DNA of 64,000 nucleotides from assembly GCA_002720475.1 (NCBI GenBank), contig PBIL01000024.1:20538-84537 (forward strand), written 5' to 3'. The position numbers were made by a program, and so were the translations under genes. The first letter of the stretch is position 1; every line of letters begins with the position of its first letter. Shown here piece after piece: positions 38,121 to 47,857 of the stretch. The DNA is from Roseovarius sp. Lineage in GTDB: Bacteria; Pseudomonadota; Alphaproteobacteria; Rhodobacterales; Rhodobacteraceae. The notes under the pieces were generated by a model. It searched no databases, was not told where the DNA came from, and saw nothing but the letters and a program-made list of their open reading frames with translations.

Positions 38121-38836
38121 TGGCCAAGGGGCCTGATGGCAGGAACACTTCCGGGCGCGGGATGCGCGACCTGACCGTGAAGGTCAAGACGGCGCGCGGG
38201 CGGCGGGCCTCCTCGACGCGCTGGCTGCAACGCCAGCTCAACGATCCTTACGTCAAGCGCGCGCAGGCCGAGGGCTATCGCGGCCGTGCCGCCTACAAGA
38301 TCATGGAACTGGACGACAAATACCGCTTTCTCGTACCCGGCGCGCGTGTGGTCGATCTGGGCTGCGCGCCGGGCGGCTGGTTGCAGGTGGCGGTGCCGCG
38401 CGTCAACGCGCTCGGGCAAAAGCCGGGCAAGCGGCAGGGCTTTGTGCTGGGGATCGACCTGCAGGAGGTCGAGCCCGTCGCCGGGGCCGAGATCCATCAG
38501 ATCGACTTCATGGAGGATGGCGCGGACGAGAAGGTGAAGGGGTGGCTCGGCGGCAAGGCGGATGTGGTCATGTCCGACATGGCCGCCGCCTCCTCGGGGC
38601 ACAAGCAGACCGACCATCTGCGCATCATCGCGCTCTGCGAGGCGGCGGCGCATCTGGCCTTCGACGTGCTGGCCGAGGGCGGCACCTTCGTCTCGAAGGT
38701 GCTGGCGGGCGGGACCGAGGGCGAGTTGCAGAAGCTTCTCAAGCAACGGTTCGACAAGGTCGCCAATGTCAAGCCGCCCGCCTCGCGCGCCGACAGTTCC
38801 GAGAAATTCGTCGTCGCCACCGGCTTTCGCGGCTGA
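38120..38836 (+). CDS. rlmE: 23S rRNA 2'-O-ribose U2552 methyltransferase RlmE
   Basis: A 238-residue FtsJ/RrmJ-type SAM methyltransferase. [16 protein letters not shown] holds the catalytic Lys, [15 protein letters not shown] is the SAM motif [19 protein letters not shown] the catalytic Asp region, and [11 protein letters not shown] the third catalytic Lys. It modifies U2552 in the A-loop of the large subunit. The N-terminal 35 residues are a basic extension. The ATG follows a GTG codon directly; the ATG is preferred. Confidence 0.95.
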   Translation: MAKGPDGRNTSGRGMRDLTVKVKTARGRRASSTRWLQRQLNDPYVKRAQAEGYRGRAAYKIMELDDKYRFLVPGARVVDLGCAPGGWLQVAVPRVNALGQKPGKRQGFVLGIDLQEVEPVAGAEIHQIDFMEDGADEKVKGWLGGKADVVMSDMAAASSGHKQTDHLRIIALCEAAAHLAFDVLAEGGTFVSKVLAGGTEGELQKLLKQRFDKVANVKPPASRADSSEKFVVATGFRG

Positions 38837-38916
38837 GCAGCCCCCGTTGACGCTGCCCGAAACCGGCGTAAGGTCGCGCCGGACCATCCCCGGAACATCC
38901 CGCTGGAGACGACCCC

Positions 38917-40125
38917 ATGAGCCTTGCCAACGGCCGCGCCTATCTTGCCATTCCCGGCCCCTCGGTCATGCCCGAAGAGGTGCTGCGCGCGATGAACCGC
39001 TCGGCCCCCAACATCTATGAGGGGGAGCTGGTCGAGATGACGGCGGGCCTCATCCCCGACCTGCGTGACGTGGCGCGCACCAGGGGCCGTGTGGCCATCT
39101 ACATCTGCAACGGCCACGGCACCTGGGAGGCGGCGCTCGCCAATACGCTCGCCCCGGGCGAGAGGGTTCTCGTGCCCGCCACGGGCCGGTTCGGCCATGG
39201 CTGGGCCGAGGTGGCGCGCTGTCAGGGCATCGAGGTGGAGATGCTCGATTTCGGCAAGCGCGCCGCCGTGGACCTTGGCCGGGTCGAGGCCGCGCTGCGC
39301 GCCGACACGGGCCACGCGATCCGCGCCGTGCTGGCCACCCATGTGGATACCTCCACCTCCGTTAGAAACGATATCAGGGGCTTGCGCGACGTTCTTGATG
39401 CAACGGGCCATCCCGCGCTGCTCATGGCCGATTGCATCGCCTCGCTGGCCTGCGACCGCTTCGAGATGGACGCCTGGGGCGTCGATGTGACCGTTGCGGC
39501 CAGCCAGAAGGGCCTGATGGTGCCGCCGGGCCTTGGCTTCGTCTGGTTCTCCGAGAAGGCGGCCGAGGCGCGCCGCCGCCTTGGCCCCATTCCGCGCTAC
39601 TGGGACTGGACGCAGCGCGCCGAGCCCGAGATGTTCTACCAGTATTTCGGCGGCACCGCGCCCACCCATCACCTCTACGGGCTGCGCGCCGCGCTCGACC
39701 TGATCCGCGACGAGGGGATGGAGGCGATCTGGGACAGGCACGAGACGCTTGCCCGCGCCATCTGGGCGGCCTGCGAGACCTGGGGCACCGACGGCCCGCT
39801 GGAGATGAACGTCACCGACCCGGCGCTGCGCAGCCATGCCGTGACCGCGCTTCGGATCGGTGCGCCGCATGGCTCGGCGCTGCGGCAATGGGTGCAGGAC
39901 AATGCGGGCGTCACGCTCGGCATCGGGCTCGGCATGGCCGAGCCGGGCGATCCGGCCTGGCACGGATTCTTCCGCATCGGCCATATGGGCCATGTCAACG
40001 CCCACATGATCCTCGGCGCGCTCGGGGCGATCGAGGCGGGGCTGGTGGCCCTGAACATTCCGCACGGGACGGGCGGCCTCTCGCGCGCGGCCACGGCCAT
40101 CGCGCAGGGCGTCAGCCGCCCTTGA
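38917..40125 (+). CDS. Class V aminotransferase (serine/alanine-glyoxylate type)
   Basis: A 402-residue PLP enzyme of fold type I class V. The glyoxylate-aminotransferase pattern is visible: LAIPGPSVMPEEVLRAM, HGTWEAALANTL, the aspartate region LLMADCIASLACDRFEMD, the PLP lysine in VAASQKGLMVPPGL (about residue 196), and GFFRIGHMGHVN. It uses glyoxylate as amino acceptor; donor (serine, alanine or aspartate) is not decided by sequence. It resembles BhcA-like enzymes of the beta-hydroxyaspartate cycle, but bhcBCD are not beside it. Confidence 0.85.
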   Translation: MSLANGRAYLAIPGPSVMPEEVLRAMNRSAPNIYEGELVEMTAGLIPDLRDVARTRGRVAIYICNGHGTWEAALANTLAPGERVLVPATGRFGHGWAEVARCQGIEVEMLDFGKRAAVDLGRVEAALRADTGHAIRAVLATHVDTSTSVRNDIRGLRDVLDATGHPALLMADCIASLACDRFEMDAWGVDVTVAASQKGLMVPPGLGFVWFSEKAAEARRRLGPIPRYWDWTQRAEPEMFYQYFGGTAPTHHLYGLRAALDLIRDEGMEAIWDRHETLARAIWAACETWGTDGPLEMNVTDPALRSHAVTALRIGAPHGSALRQWVQDNAGVTLGIGLGMAEPGDPAWHGFFRIGHMGHVNAHMILGALGAIEAGLVALNIPHGTGGLSRAATAIAQGVSRP

Positions 40126-40516
40126 GCAGCCGGTCCGCCTTCTTGCGCACGAGCACCGTGCGCAGATCGTGCATGGCCAGCAGGAGCGCATCCGTCACCT
40201 GCTCCAGCTGATCGTCGGTGGCCTTCGATTGCGCCCACTGGGCCGTGGTGTTGAGGTAATCGACCGCGCGCAGGATGTCGTCGATGTCGCGATGTTCGAG
40301 CAGCTTCAGCCGCTCGGCCATCCACTCTTCGATCGCGGCCATGTCCTCGGGCGTGAGTTGCCGGTCGCCGTGCGGCTTGATCTCGCCCTTGCGGATGTTG
40401 ACGGTGGCGATCTGGTCCATGTCGATGCGCCGCTGCCGGTTCTCCGTATCGACCCGGAAGACGAAGGCGCCGTTCTCTCGGACGCGGAAGTAATAGTCCG
40501 GCAGATCGCCCGCCAT
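40112..40516 (-). CDS. Conserved hypothetical protein
   Basis: A 134-residue soluble protein. The N-terminal part (YYFRVRENGAFVFRVDTENRQ) predicts beta strands and the rest is helical (LTPEDMAAIEEWMAERLKLLEHRD). Similar proteins occur across Rhodobacteraceae beside an aminotransferase gene; no function is known to me. It overlaps the end of the class V aminotransferase gene by 14 bp in convergent orientation and lies 9 bp before aspC on its own strand. Confidence 0.65.
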   Translation of the reverse strand: MAGDLPDYYFRVRENGAFVFRVDTENRQRRIDMDQIATVNIRKGEIKPHGDRQLTPEDMAAIEEWMAERLKLLEHRDIDDILRAVDYLNTTAQWAQSKATDDQLEQVTDALLLAMHDLRTVLVRKKADRLLKGG

Positions 40517-40525
40517 ATGCTCCTC

Positions 40526-41785
<1,260 letters not shown>

Positions 41786-41815
41786 TCAAGCAGCTTCGCC
41801 GGAAAGGACAGCGCG

Positions 41816-42214
41816 ATGACCGAGACCACCGGGCACTGGTTCGACCCCGAGACCACCACCTTTGGCGACCGCATCGCCGGCGCGCGCGAACGCGCGGGCA
41901 TGAGCCAGAGCGACCTTGCCAAGCGGCTCGGCGTCAAGCTCAAGACCCTCAAGGCCTGGGAGGACGATCTTTCGGAGCCGCGCGCCAACAAGCTCTCGAT
42001 GATGGCGGGGCTTCTGAACGTGTCGCTGCTCTGGCTTCTGTCGGGCGAGGGCGAAGGCCCCGACGCGCCCGCCATGGGAGAGCTGTCGCCCGACATCTCG
42101 GGCCTTCTGACCGAGATCCGCGACATCCGCACGCAGCTTGTCTATTCCACCGACCGGCTGGCGCGGCTCGAAAAGACGCTGCGGGCGCGGCTTCGGGAAG
42201 AAGCCGGTGAGTGA
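41816..42214 (+). CDS. XRE-family HTH transcriptional regulator
   Basis: A 132-residue regulator with an N-terminal cro/cI-type helix-turn-helix (FGDRIAGARERAGMSQSDLAKRLGVKLKTLKAWE, about residues 16-50). The rest is a helix likely to dimerise. Targets unknown. Its end overlaps the sdhE start by 8 bp, so the two are co-expressed. Confidence 0.82.
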   Translation: MTETTGHWFDPETTTFGDRIAGARERAGMSQSDLAKRLGVKLKTLKAWEDDLSEPRANKLSMMAGLLNVSLLWLLSGEGEGPDAPAMGELSPDISGLLTEIRDIRTQLVYSTDRLARLEKTLRARLREEAGE

Positions 42215-42473
42215 CGAGCCGCGCGCGCATCGCCTGCGCCGCCTGTCCATGCGCGCAAACCGCCGCGGCATCAAGGAGATGGACATCATCCTTGGCCGCT
42301 ATGCGGCGGCGCGGCTTGACGCGATGGACGGCCCCGCGCTCGATCTCTTCGACGCGCTTCTCTCTGAGAACGACCAGGATCTCTATCAATGGGTCACGGG
42401 CCAGGGCAGCGCCCCTGCCCGCTTCGCCGCGCTGATCGACGATATCGCGCGCATCGCCTGCGCCGGGAAATAG
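42207..42473 (+). CDS. sdhE: FAD assembly factor SdhE
   Basis: An 88-residue SdhE/SDHAF2-type protein that helps to attach FAD covalently to succinate dehydrogenase. The RGxxE motif is intact as RRGIKEMDIILGRYA, followed by the LLSENDQDLYQWVTGQ family signature. GTG start at 42207, inside the end of the upstream regulator gene; an open frame further upstream is not conserved. The sdh genes are not in the window. Confidence 0.9.
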   Translation: MSDEPRAHRLRRLSMRANRRGIKEMDIILGRYAAARLDAMDGPALDLFDALLSENDQDLYQWVTGQGSAPARFAALIDDIARIACAGK

Positions 42474-42564
42474 CGCGGATTTTAGACACCTGCCGCGCGG
42501 TTTAACCGATTATTGGCGGTTTTCCCGCAATCTCCCCCGCGACGCGACCGCAAGGGAGATTTCG

Positions 42565-43065
42565 ATGAGCTTTCAGAGGCCCCTTGGCGTGCCCCCGGCG
42601 CGCGCCGCCTTCGTTACCGGCTATCTCGAGGCGCTCGCGCTGGTGGAGCGGCTGCACCGGCTGCTGCTCGACGTGATCAAGGACGAGTTCGAGCGGCTCG
42701 GCATCCTTGAGGTCAACCCGGTGCAGGCGCTCTTGCTGTTCAATATCGGCGAGAACGAGGTGACGGCGGGCGAGCTGAAATCGCGCGGCTACTACCAGGG
42801 CAGCAATGTCAGCTACAACCTCAAGAAACTGGTCGAGACGGGCTACATGCACCATCAGAGATGCGAGGTGGACCGGCGCGCGGTGCGGGTGCGGCTGACC
42901 GAGAAGGGGCGCGGCATCCGCGAGGTGGTGGCCGCGCTCTTCGAGCGCCATGCCGAAGGGCTCGAGGGGCGCGGCGTGCTGGGGCCGGACGGGCTCGACC
43001 AGGTGACAGGCGCGCTGCGCCGGGTGGAACGCTACTGGAGCGACCAGATCAGGTATATCTACTGA
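42565..43065 (+). CDS. ldtR: LdtR-like MarR-family regulator
   Basis: A 166-residue winged-helix protein. NPVQALLLFNIGENEVTAGELKSRGYYQGSNVSYNLKKLVETGY is the typical DNA-recognition region of the LdtR subgroup, which controls L,D-transpeptidases and osmotic tolerance in Rhizobiales. A wing follows (HHQRCEVDRRAVRVRLTEKG). The gene symbol rests on similarity only; no ldt gene is adjacent. Confidence 0.8.
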   Translation: MSFQRPLGVPPARAAFVTGYLEALALVERLHRLLLDVIKDEFERLGILEVNPVQALLLFNIGENEVTAGELKSRGYYQGSNVSYNLKKLVETGYMHHQRCEVDRRAVRVRLTEKGRGIREVVAALFERHAEGLEGRGVLGPDGLDQVTGALRRVERYWSDQIRYIY

Positions 43066-43089
43066 AATCGGGCCGCGACCGGCCACGGC

Positions 43090-43518
43090 CTACCAGTGGC
43101 CGACATTCTCCATGCTGGTCCAGGGCTCGGCGGGGGGCAGCGCCGCGCCCTCCTGCAACAGTTCCACGGAGATGTTGTCGGGGCTGCGCACGAAGGCCAT
43201 GCGCCCGTCGCGGGGCGGGCGGTTGATGGTGACGCCGTTCTCCATGAGATGCCGGCACATCTCGTAGATATTCTCCACCGAATAGGCGAGATGGCCGAAA
43301 TGGCGGCTGTCCGAGGGCAGGCCCTCGTCGCCGTCCCAGTTGTATGTGAGCTCGACCGGGCAGTCCTCCTGCCCCTCGGGGGCCATGAAGACAAGGGTGA
43401 AGCGGCCGTCCTCATTGTCCCAGCGGCGCGTCTCGCGCAGGCCGAGAAGCGAGAAGAATCGCATCGTGGCCTCGAGATCCTTCACCCGGACCATGGTGTG
43501 CAGATAGCGGATTTTCAT
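43090..43518 (-). CDS. gloA: Lactoylglutathione lyase (glyoxalase I)
   Basis: A 142-residue VOC-fold metalloenzyme. The four metal ligands are visible as H7 in [11 protein letters not shown], Glu in VELTYNWD, His in HFGHLAYSV, and Glu in ISVELLQEG. It isomerises the methylglyoxal-glutathione adduct to lactoylglutathione. Start at 43518, with an open upstream frame running into repeat sequence. It is divergent from thyX. Confidence 0.93.
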   Translation of the reverse strand: MKIRYLHTMVRVKDLEATMRFFSLLGLRETRRWDNEDGRFTLVFMAPEGQEDCPVELTYNWDGDEGLPSDSRHFGHLAYSVENIYEMCRHLMENGVTINRPPRDGRMAFVRSPDNISVELLQEGAALPPAEPWTSMENVGHW

Positions 43519-43531
43519 CGTGTCTCCTTTC

Positions 43532-43575
43532 GGTTTCGCGCCGGTTTCGCGCCGGTGGCGCGTCGGTCTCGCGCC
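43532..43575. repeat. Four tandem 11-bp repeats upstream of gloA
   Basis: Four consecutive 11-bp units, GGTTTCGCGCC twice then GGTGGCGCGTC and GGTCTCGCGCC, start 14 bp before the gloA start, with a partial fifth following. Units 1 and 2 are identical. A variable-number locus that could affect gloA expression. Confidence 0.8.
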
Positions 43576-43751
43576 GGTGCCAGACAAGGCCACCCTGCCC
43601 GCGCAGGATAGGGCGCAGGCGCGCGGTGTCGAGGGCAAAGCGGCGCGGGGCAAGAACACCCGATATCGGCTTGGCCACAGGGGCACCCGCAAGATATAGT
43701 CGGGATCGACTCGAACCCTTCCCGCTCGAACCCTTCCCGAAAGGTGCTCCC

Positions 43752-44660
43752 ATGCCGCTGACCCCGGAACAACAGGCCGAAATCGACGCGCAGCGCGCCG
43801 CGCCCGCCAAGACCCTGCGCGCCACCGCCCCCGGCATGGAGGCCCATCTCTACACCGCGCATCCGGTGCTCGATCACGGCTTCGTGCGGGTGATCGACTA
43901 CATGGGCGACGATGCCGCCATCTGCCAGGCGGCGCGGGTCTCCTACGGGCGGGGGACGAAATCGGTGCAGAACGACGAGGGGCTCATCCGCTATCTCATG
44001 CGGCACTGGCACTCCACCCCGTTCGAGATGTGCGAGATCAAGCTGCATGTGAAGCTGCCGGTCTTCGTGGCGCGGCAGTGGATCCGGCACCGCACGGCCA
44101 ATGTCAACGAATACTCGGCCCGCTACTCGATCCTCGACCGGGAATTCTACATCCCCGCCCCCGAGGCGCTGGCCGCGCAATCGAGCACCAACAACCAGGG
44201 GCGCGGGGCGGCGCTCGACCCCGAGGAGGCGGCGCGCGTGCTCGACATCCTGCGCTCCGACGCGATGCGCGCCTATGACCATTACGAGGCGATGATCGCC
44301 ACGGAGGGGCAGCAGGGGCTGGCACGCGAACTGGCGCGGATGAACCTGCCCGCCAATATCTACACGCAATGGTACTGGAAGACCGACCTGCACAACCTCT
44401 TGCATTTCCTGCGGCTGCGGGCGGACGCCCATGCGCAGTATGAAATCCGCGTCTATGCCGAGGCGATCTGCAAGATCGTGGCCGACTGGGTGCCCCACAC
44501 CTGGCGCGCCTTCGAGGACTACCGCCTGGGCGGTGCCACGCTCTCGGCTACCGCTCTTGATTGCGTGCGGCGGATGTTGAAAGGTGAGGCGGTGACGCAG
44601 GAGACCTCGGGCATGTCCAAGGGGGAATGGCGGGAGTTTGAGGGGGGGATTAATGTCTGA
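43752..44660 (+). CDS. thyX: Flavin-dependent thymidylate synthase ThyX
   Basis: A 302-residue ThyX making dTMP from dUMP with FAD and methylene-THF. The ThyX signature [15 protein letters not shown] is intact (about residues 117-131). [34 protein letters not shown] carries the nucleotide-binding residues. The final residues EGGINV lie in the AT-rich insert boundary and the last 8 bp overlap the DUF262 gene, so the C-terminus may have been remade by the insertion. Start at 43752 by AAGG upstream and by length. Confidence 0.95.
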   Translation: MPLTPEQQAEIDAQRAAPAKTLRATAPGMEAHLYTAHPVLDHGFVRVIDYMGDDAAICQAARVSYGRGTKSVQNDEGLIRYLMRHWHSTPFEMCEIKLHVKLPVFVARQWIRHRTANVNEYSARYSILDREFYIPAPEALAAQSSTNNQGRGAALDPEEAARVLDILRSDAMRAYDHYEAMIATEGQQGLARELARMNLPANIYTQWYWKTDLHNLLHFLRLRADAHAQYEIRVYAEAICKIVADWVPHTWRAFEDYRLGGATLSATALDCVRRMLKGEAVTQETSGMSKGEWREFEGGINV

Positions 44661-45714
44661 TCAAGAACTAAGCCTCGAACACGAGGATGACGAAACGCCA
44701 TACGTCGAATTTGATATTTCCGTTTCACCCTCCGATCCACCGTTGTCAACTATAAGTCAGCAAATTGAAGATGGTGATATTATTATTCCGTTCTATCAAC
44801 GCAAATTCGTATGGACGATTCAACAGGCATCAAAATTAATCGAATCTTTCCTGATGGGGCTACCAGTCCCACAAGTGTTTTTATATCAAAACGATGAGGG
44901 AATTCTAGAGGTAATCGACGGGCAGCAGCGATTGATGTCCGTACAGTACTTCTTTTCTGGTTTCTTCGGCGAAGCAGACAGACAGGGAAAGAGGCAAGTT
45001 TTCAAACTTAAGGGCTTGTCCGAACGCTCGGAGTATAACAACAAAACATTCTCGGAGTTATCTTCGCGTGATCAGCGCAGATTAAAGAGTTCGACAATTC
45101 GAGCGATTAATATTCGTCAATTGTCACCAAAAGGTGGTGCGGACAGCGTATTTCACATATTTGAAAGGCTCAACACGGGAGGCACTCAATTAAAACCGCA
45201 AGAGATAAGAAATGCCGTGTATCGCGGCCCAGTCGTTAAAAGCTTAAGGCGCCTTAACTCTGATACTAATTGGCAATCCATTCTCGGTCTTAAATCACCT
45301 GACAAAACCCAAAAAGATGTTGAGTTGGTCCTGCGCTTGGCCTCGCTCTTCCGTTCTTGGCAGAACTATGAAAAGCCAATGCTGCGGCATCTTAATACAT
45401 TTATGCGTAAAGCGCGAGACTGGAATTTTGACTGGATACCAGATTTTGAAAATGAGTTTCTTAGAGTCACCGCGCTAGTAGCCGAAAGCCTGGAGAAGCC
45501 ATTTAGGCCAAAGCGCGTAATAAACGCCGCAGTCCTTGAGGCAGTTTTCATTGCGATGCTCGAGGATCCCTCCATAGATAAAAGCAAACTGCAGAGAAAT
45601 TATGACTCTCTTTTTGATGACCACGAATTCAAACAGAGTATAACCGGTGCCACCACGGATACGGCGACATTACGGCAACGGATTAATCGCGCAAAAGATA
45701 TATTGTCCAAATGA
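44653..45714 (+). CDS. DUF262-family protein without nuclease domain
   Basis: A 353-residue DUF262 protein, the ParB/Srx-like NTP-handling fold found at the N-terminus of GmrS/GmrSD and SspE. Signatures: [11 protein letters not shown] (about 44-54), EVIDGQQRL (86-94), and [21 protein letters not shown] (170-190). The usual DUF1524 HNH domain is absent; the C-terminal half is helical, without a C-terminal His-x-Asn-type motif. The strand is strikingly AT-rich against its neighbours, with rare codons such as TTA, AGA and ATA. The start is ATG at 44653, behind a GGGGGGG run, overlapping the thyX stop by 8 bp. The stop overlaps the HEPN start (ATGA). Confidence 0.87.
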   Translation: MSDQELSLEHEDDETPYVEFDISVSPSDPPLSTISQQIEDGDIIIPFYQRKFVWTIQQASKLIESFLMGLPVPQVFLYQNDEGILEVIDGQQRLMSVQYFFSGFFGEADRQGKRQVFKLKGLSERSEYNNKTFSELSSRDQRRLKSSTIRAINIRQLSPKGGADSVFHIFERLNTGGTQLKPQEIRNAVYRGPVVKSLRRLNSDTNWQSILGLKSPDKTQKDVELVLRLASLFRSWQNYEKPMLRHLNTFMRKARDWNFDWIPDFENEFLRVTALVAESLEKPFRPKRVINAAVLEAVFIAMLEDPSIDKSKLQRNYDSLFDDHEFKQSITGATTDTATLRQRINRAKDILSK

Positions 45715-46232
45715 CGAGAGACGAGGTTTTTTCTTATACTGCTTCTATAGATGAACTCGTATCACACGCGAATCGATTTGCTCCAGAAGGAACAAGAGGA
45801 GTTACTGAGTTTCGCGCTGAGCTTGGAGGACTTTTAACAGTGTTGATTGCTTCGTGTTATGAGAATATCGTCAAACAAACTTTAATCGACTACTCAACGC
45901 GACACCATCTAGAATTCGGTCGGTTTACGGAGGGTGCCTTCTCGAAACTGAACAGTCGTATTCAACTCCGCGATCTCCGCCAGTACTGCAGTTACGGAAG
46001 CCCAAGCATCCTTAGTCACTTTAAAGATAAGATGGCAAGAAGAAAGGCTTTCTACAGAAGGATTGCAAGGGTCGAGATTGATAAGGCTTACGAGCAGCTT
46101 CTCTTGTGGCGACATGACTATGCGCACGCAGGAAAGAAAAACACTACTATTGAAGAAGCAGTGCGGACACACAAGGAGGGTTTTCCCGTCCTGCTGTCAT
46201 TCACCGAGGCTTTTGAAAAGTTTTCGCCGTAA
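45711..46232 (+). CDS. HEPN-domain protein (MAE_28990-like), candidate RNase toxin
   Basis: A 173-residue all-helical protein. The HEPN RNase motif R-x4-H is intact as RHDYAH (R134, H139). The preceding helices (VLIASCYENIVKQTLIDYSTRH) resemble the MAE_28990/RiboL-PSP-type HEPN families. ATGA overlap with the DUF262 gene implies translational coupling and a common function. AT-rich as its partner. HEPN RNases of this kind act in toxin-antitoxin and abortive infection systems; the exact substrate here is unknown. Confidence 0.8.
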   Translation: MTRDEVFSYTASIDELVSHANRFAPEGTRGVTEFRAELGGLLTVLIASCYENIVKQTLIDYSTRHHLEFGRFTEGAFSKLNSRIQLRDLRQYCSYGSPSILSHFKDKMARRKAFYRRIARVEIDKAYEQLLLWRHDYAHAGKKNTTIEEAVRTHKEGFPVLLSFTEAFEKFSP

Positions 46233-46729
46233 ATCACAACGAGCCTTTGGATTATAGTACTCCGTAGGCACTCGAAGTGAAAGCCCGACCTCTCGCCCCA
46301 GCGCGGAATCGAGGCGCGCTTGCGCGCCGCCGCGCATCGACGGGCCGCCCCCCGGCCCGGCGATTTGGCTGCCACCTGCGCGCCGCTCGGGTCTTGTTCG
46401 GATGTGGCTGCCATAAAGTGCCTTAGAACAGCGGTCGGATCGCCGCGCCGCGGCCCGTCGATGCGCGGCTCGGCGGCGGGTCTGACGGAGAGATCCTCGG
46501 GTCGAGCCCGAGGATGACATGGGAGGGAAGAGACCGGCGCGCGGCTCGGGCCTGGTCCGGACGTGGCCACCATAAAGCACCGCAGAAGAACCTTCGGATC
46601 GCCGCGCCGCGGCCCGTCGATGCGCGGCTCGGCGGCGGGTCTGACGGAGAGATCCTCGGGTCGAGCCCGAGGATGACATGGGAGGGGAAGAGACCGGCGC
46701 GCGGCTCGGGGGCCGGGTGCCCGCTGCCC
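46233..46729. other. Intergenic region with tandem repeats after the DUF262-HEPN pair
   Basis: About 500 bases without a gene. The first 40 bases are AT-rich and form the end of the insert; from about 46270 the sequence returns to the genome's GC-rich composition. The rest is a tandem repeat array listed separately. Confidence 0.7.
46385..46710. repeat. About 160-bp tandem repeat with internal palindromes
   Basis: A stretch at 46435-46550 recurs at 46594-46710 almost identically (one added G), at an offset of 159-160 bp. The sequence before each copy (GTGGCTGCCATAAAG at 46404 against GTGGCCACCATAAAG at 46563) is also related, so the unit is about 160 bp and present about twice. Each copy has the palindrome ATCCTCGGG-TCGAG-CCCGAGGAT (46493-46515 and 46652-46674), followed by GAC. 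Confidence 0.85.
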
Positions 46730-47098
46730 TCAGAAATGCGCCTTGGGCTCGTCGGGCCTGCCCGCCGCCAGCGCCAGGATCCCCGCCAGCCCGGTCATGC
46801 CGATGGGAAACATGGTGAAGACCCCGAAGCCGAAGGCGTGATACATCAGCCCCGCCGCCACCAGCAGCAGAAGCCCGCCCCAGAGCGCGCGCATCTTCGC
46901 CATCGCGCCCCCGGCGATCGCCAGCAGCGGTGCCAGGAAGCTGGCCGTGCGGATGAGCGTCGGGTCGTTGACCTGGTGCAGCAGCCCCTCGACCTCGCCC
47001 ACGCGGTTGACCATCTCCGTGTAGCCGTAGCTGAAGAAGCCCAGGAGCACCGCCAGGCAGCCACCGATCACCCCCAGAACCATCGCCGCGCTGCGCAT
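46730..47098 (-). CDS. Small membrane protein, hypothetical
   Basis: A 122-residue protein with about four membrane helices (MVLGVIGGCLAVLLGFFSYG, FLAPLLAIAGGAMA, LWGGLLLLVAAGLMYHAF, PIGMTGLAGILALAAG). It resembles small DUF4064-like membrane proteins, but I cannot assign it with confidence. It overlaps nothing and lies 3 bp downstream of the ArsC-like gene. Confidence 0.6.
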   Translation of the reverse strand: MRSAAMVLGVIGGCLAVLLGFFSYGYTEMVNRVGEVEGLLHQVNDPTLIRTASFLAPLLAIAGGAMAKMRALWGGLLLLVAAGLMYHAFGFGVFTMFPIGMTGLAGILALAAGRPDEPKAHF

Positions 47099-47101
47099 CG
47101 C

Positions 47102-47422
47102 CTATCCCTCTCCGATCAGGGCCGCCCGCACCGCCGCGTCCCAGCCGAGGTAAAGCCGCCCGCCATCGTCGATCAGGGGCCGCTTCATCAGCGCGGGATG
47201 CGCGGCGATGAGCGCCAGCGGATCGGCCGCGCGCTCGGCCGCGCCCAGCCCCCGCCATGTGGCCGATTTCCGGTTGATCAGCGCCTCGCCGAACCGCGCG
47301 AGCGCGGCCTGTGCGACATTTTCGGGCAGGCCCTCTGCCCGGACATCGCGGAACTCCGCCTGCCCGAGCGATTTCAATGCCTTGCGGCAGGTATCGCAGG
47401 TCTTCAAGCCGTAAAGGATCAT
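47102..47422 (-). CDS. ArsC/Spx-family protein
   Basis: A 106-residue thioredoxin-fold protein: MILYGLKTCDTCRKALKSL has the CxxC motif, and MKRPLIDDGGRLYLGWDAA is the end of the fold. Members are arsenate reductase-like or Spx-type regulators; this one lacks the R-x-x-x-R pattern needed to decide for arsenate reductase. Start at 47422; the frame is open upstream but not conserved. Confidence 0.85.
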   Translation of the reverse strand: MILYGLKTCDTCRKALKSLGQAEFRDVRAEGLPENVAQAALARFGEALINRKSATWRGLGAAERAADPLALIAAHPALMKRPLIDDGGRLYLGWDAAVRAALIGEG

Positions 47423-47624
47423 CGTGCGCCCCCGTTTCCGGCCCTTCTCATACCGCGTGGCGCCACCGAGGTCACGGAGTTTCGCTTGATTTTTACAAAG
47501 GCGGTGCAATCATCCTGACGGGCTTCCCGCCGGTTCCGTCTTCGCTCTGCCAGGCCGGTCCCGGCCGGACAGGCCCGATATGGCCCGGCATACTCCCGGG
47601 GACGCGAAGACGAAGGAGAACGGA

Positions 47625-47831
47625 ATGCCGACAGGCACCGTGAAATGGTTCAACACCACAAAGGGTTACGGCTTTATCGCGCCCGATGGCGGCGGCAAGG
47701 ACGTGTTCGTGCATATCTCGGCGGTGGAACGCTCCGGCCTCACCGGGCTCGCCGACAACCAGAAGGTCGGCTACGAGCTCAAGGACGGGCGCGACGGCCG
47801 CCAGATGGCGGCCGATCTCAAGCTGCTCTGA
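47625..47831 (+). CDS. Cold-shock protein (CspA family)
   Basis: A 68-residue single-domain OB-fold protein. RNP1 is KGYGFIAPD and RNP2 is DVFVHISAV. AAGGAGA lies at good spacing from the ATG at 47625. RNA chaperone, likely cytoplasmic; the long plus-strand leader from 47500 may carry thermo-regulation, but no motif is clear. Confidence 0.93.
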   Translation: MPTGTVKWFNTTKGYGFIAPDGGGKDVFVHISAVERSGLTGLADNQKVGYELKDGRDGRQMAADLKLL

Positions 47832-47857
47832 CCGGGGACCGGGGCGCGCCCGCCCGG

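Noticed and set aside
38917-40125. Class V aminotransferase as bhcA of the beta-hydroxyaspartate cycle
   Set aside because: Similarity to glyoxylate aminotransferases is clear, but bhcB, bhcC and bhcD are not adjacent.
46385-46710. Repeats as a possible CRISPR array
   Set aside because: Only about two long units with GC-rich palindromes; no short repeats with unique spacers and no cas genes.
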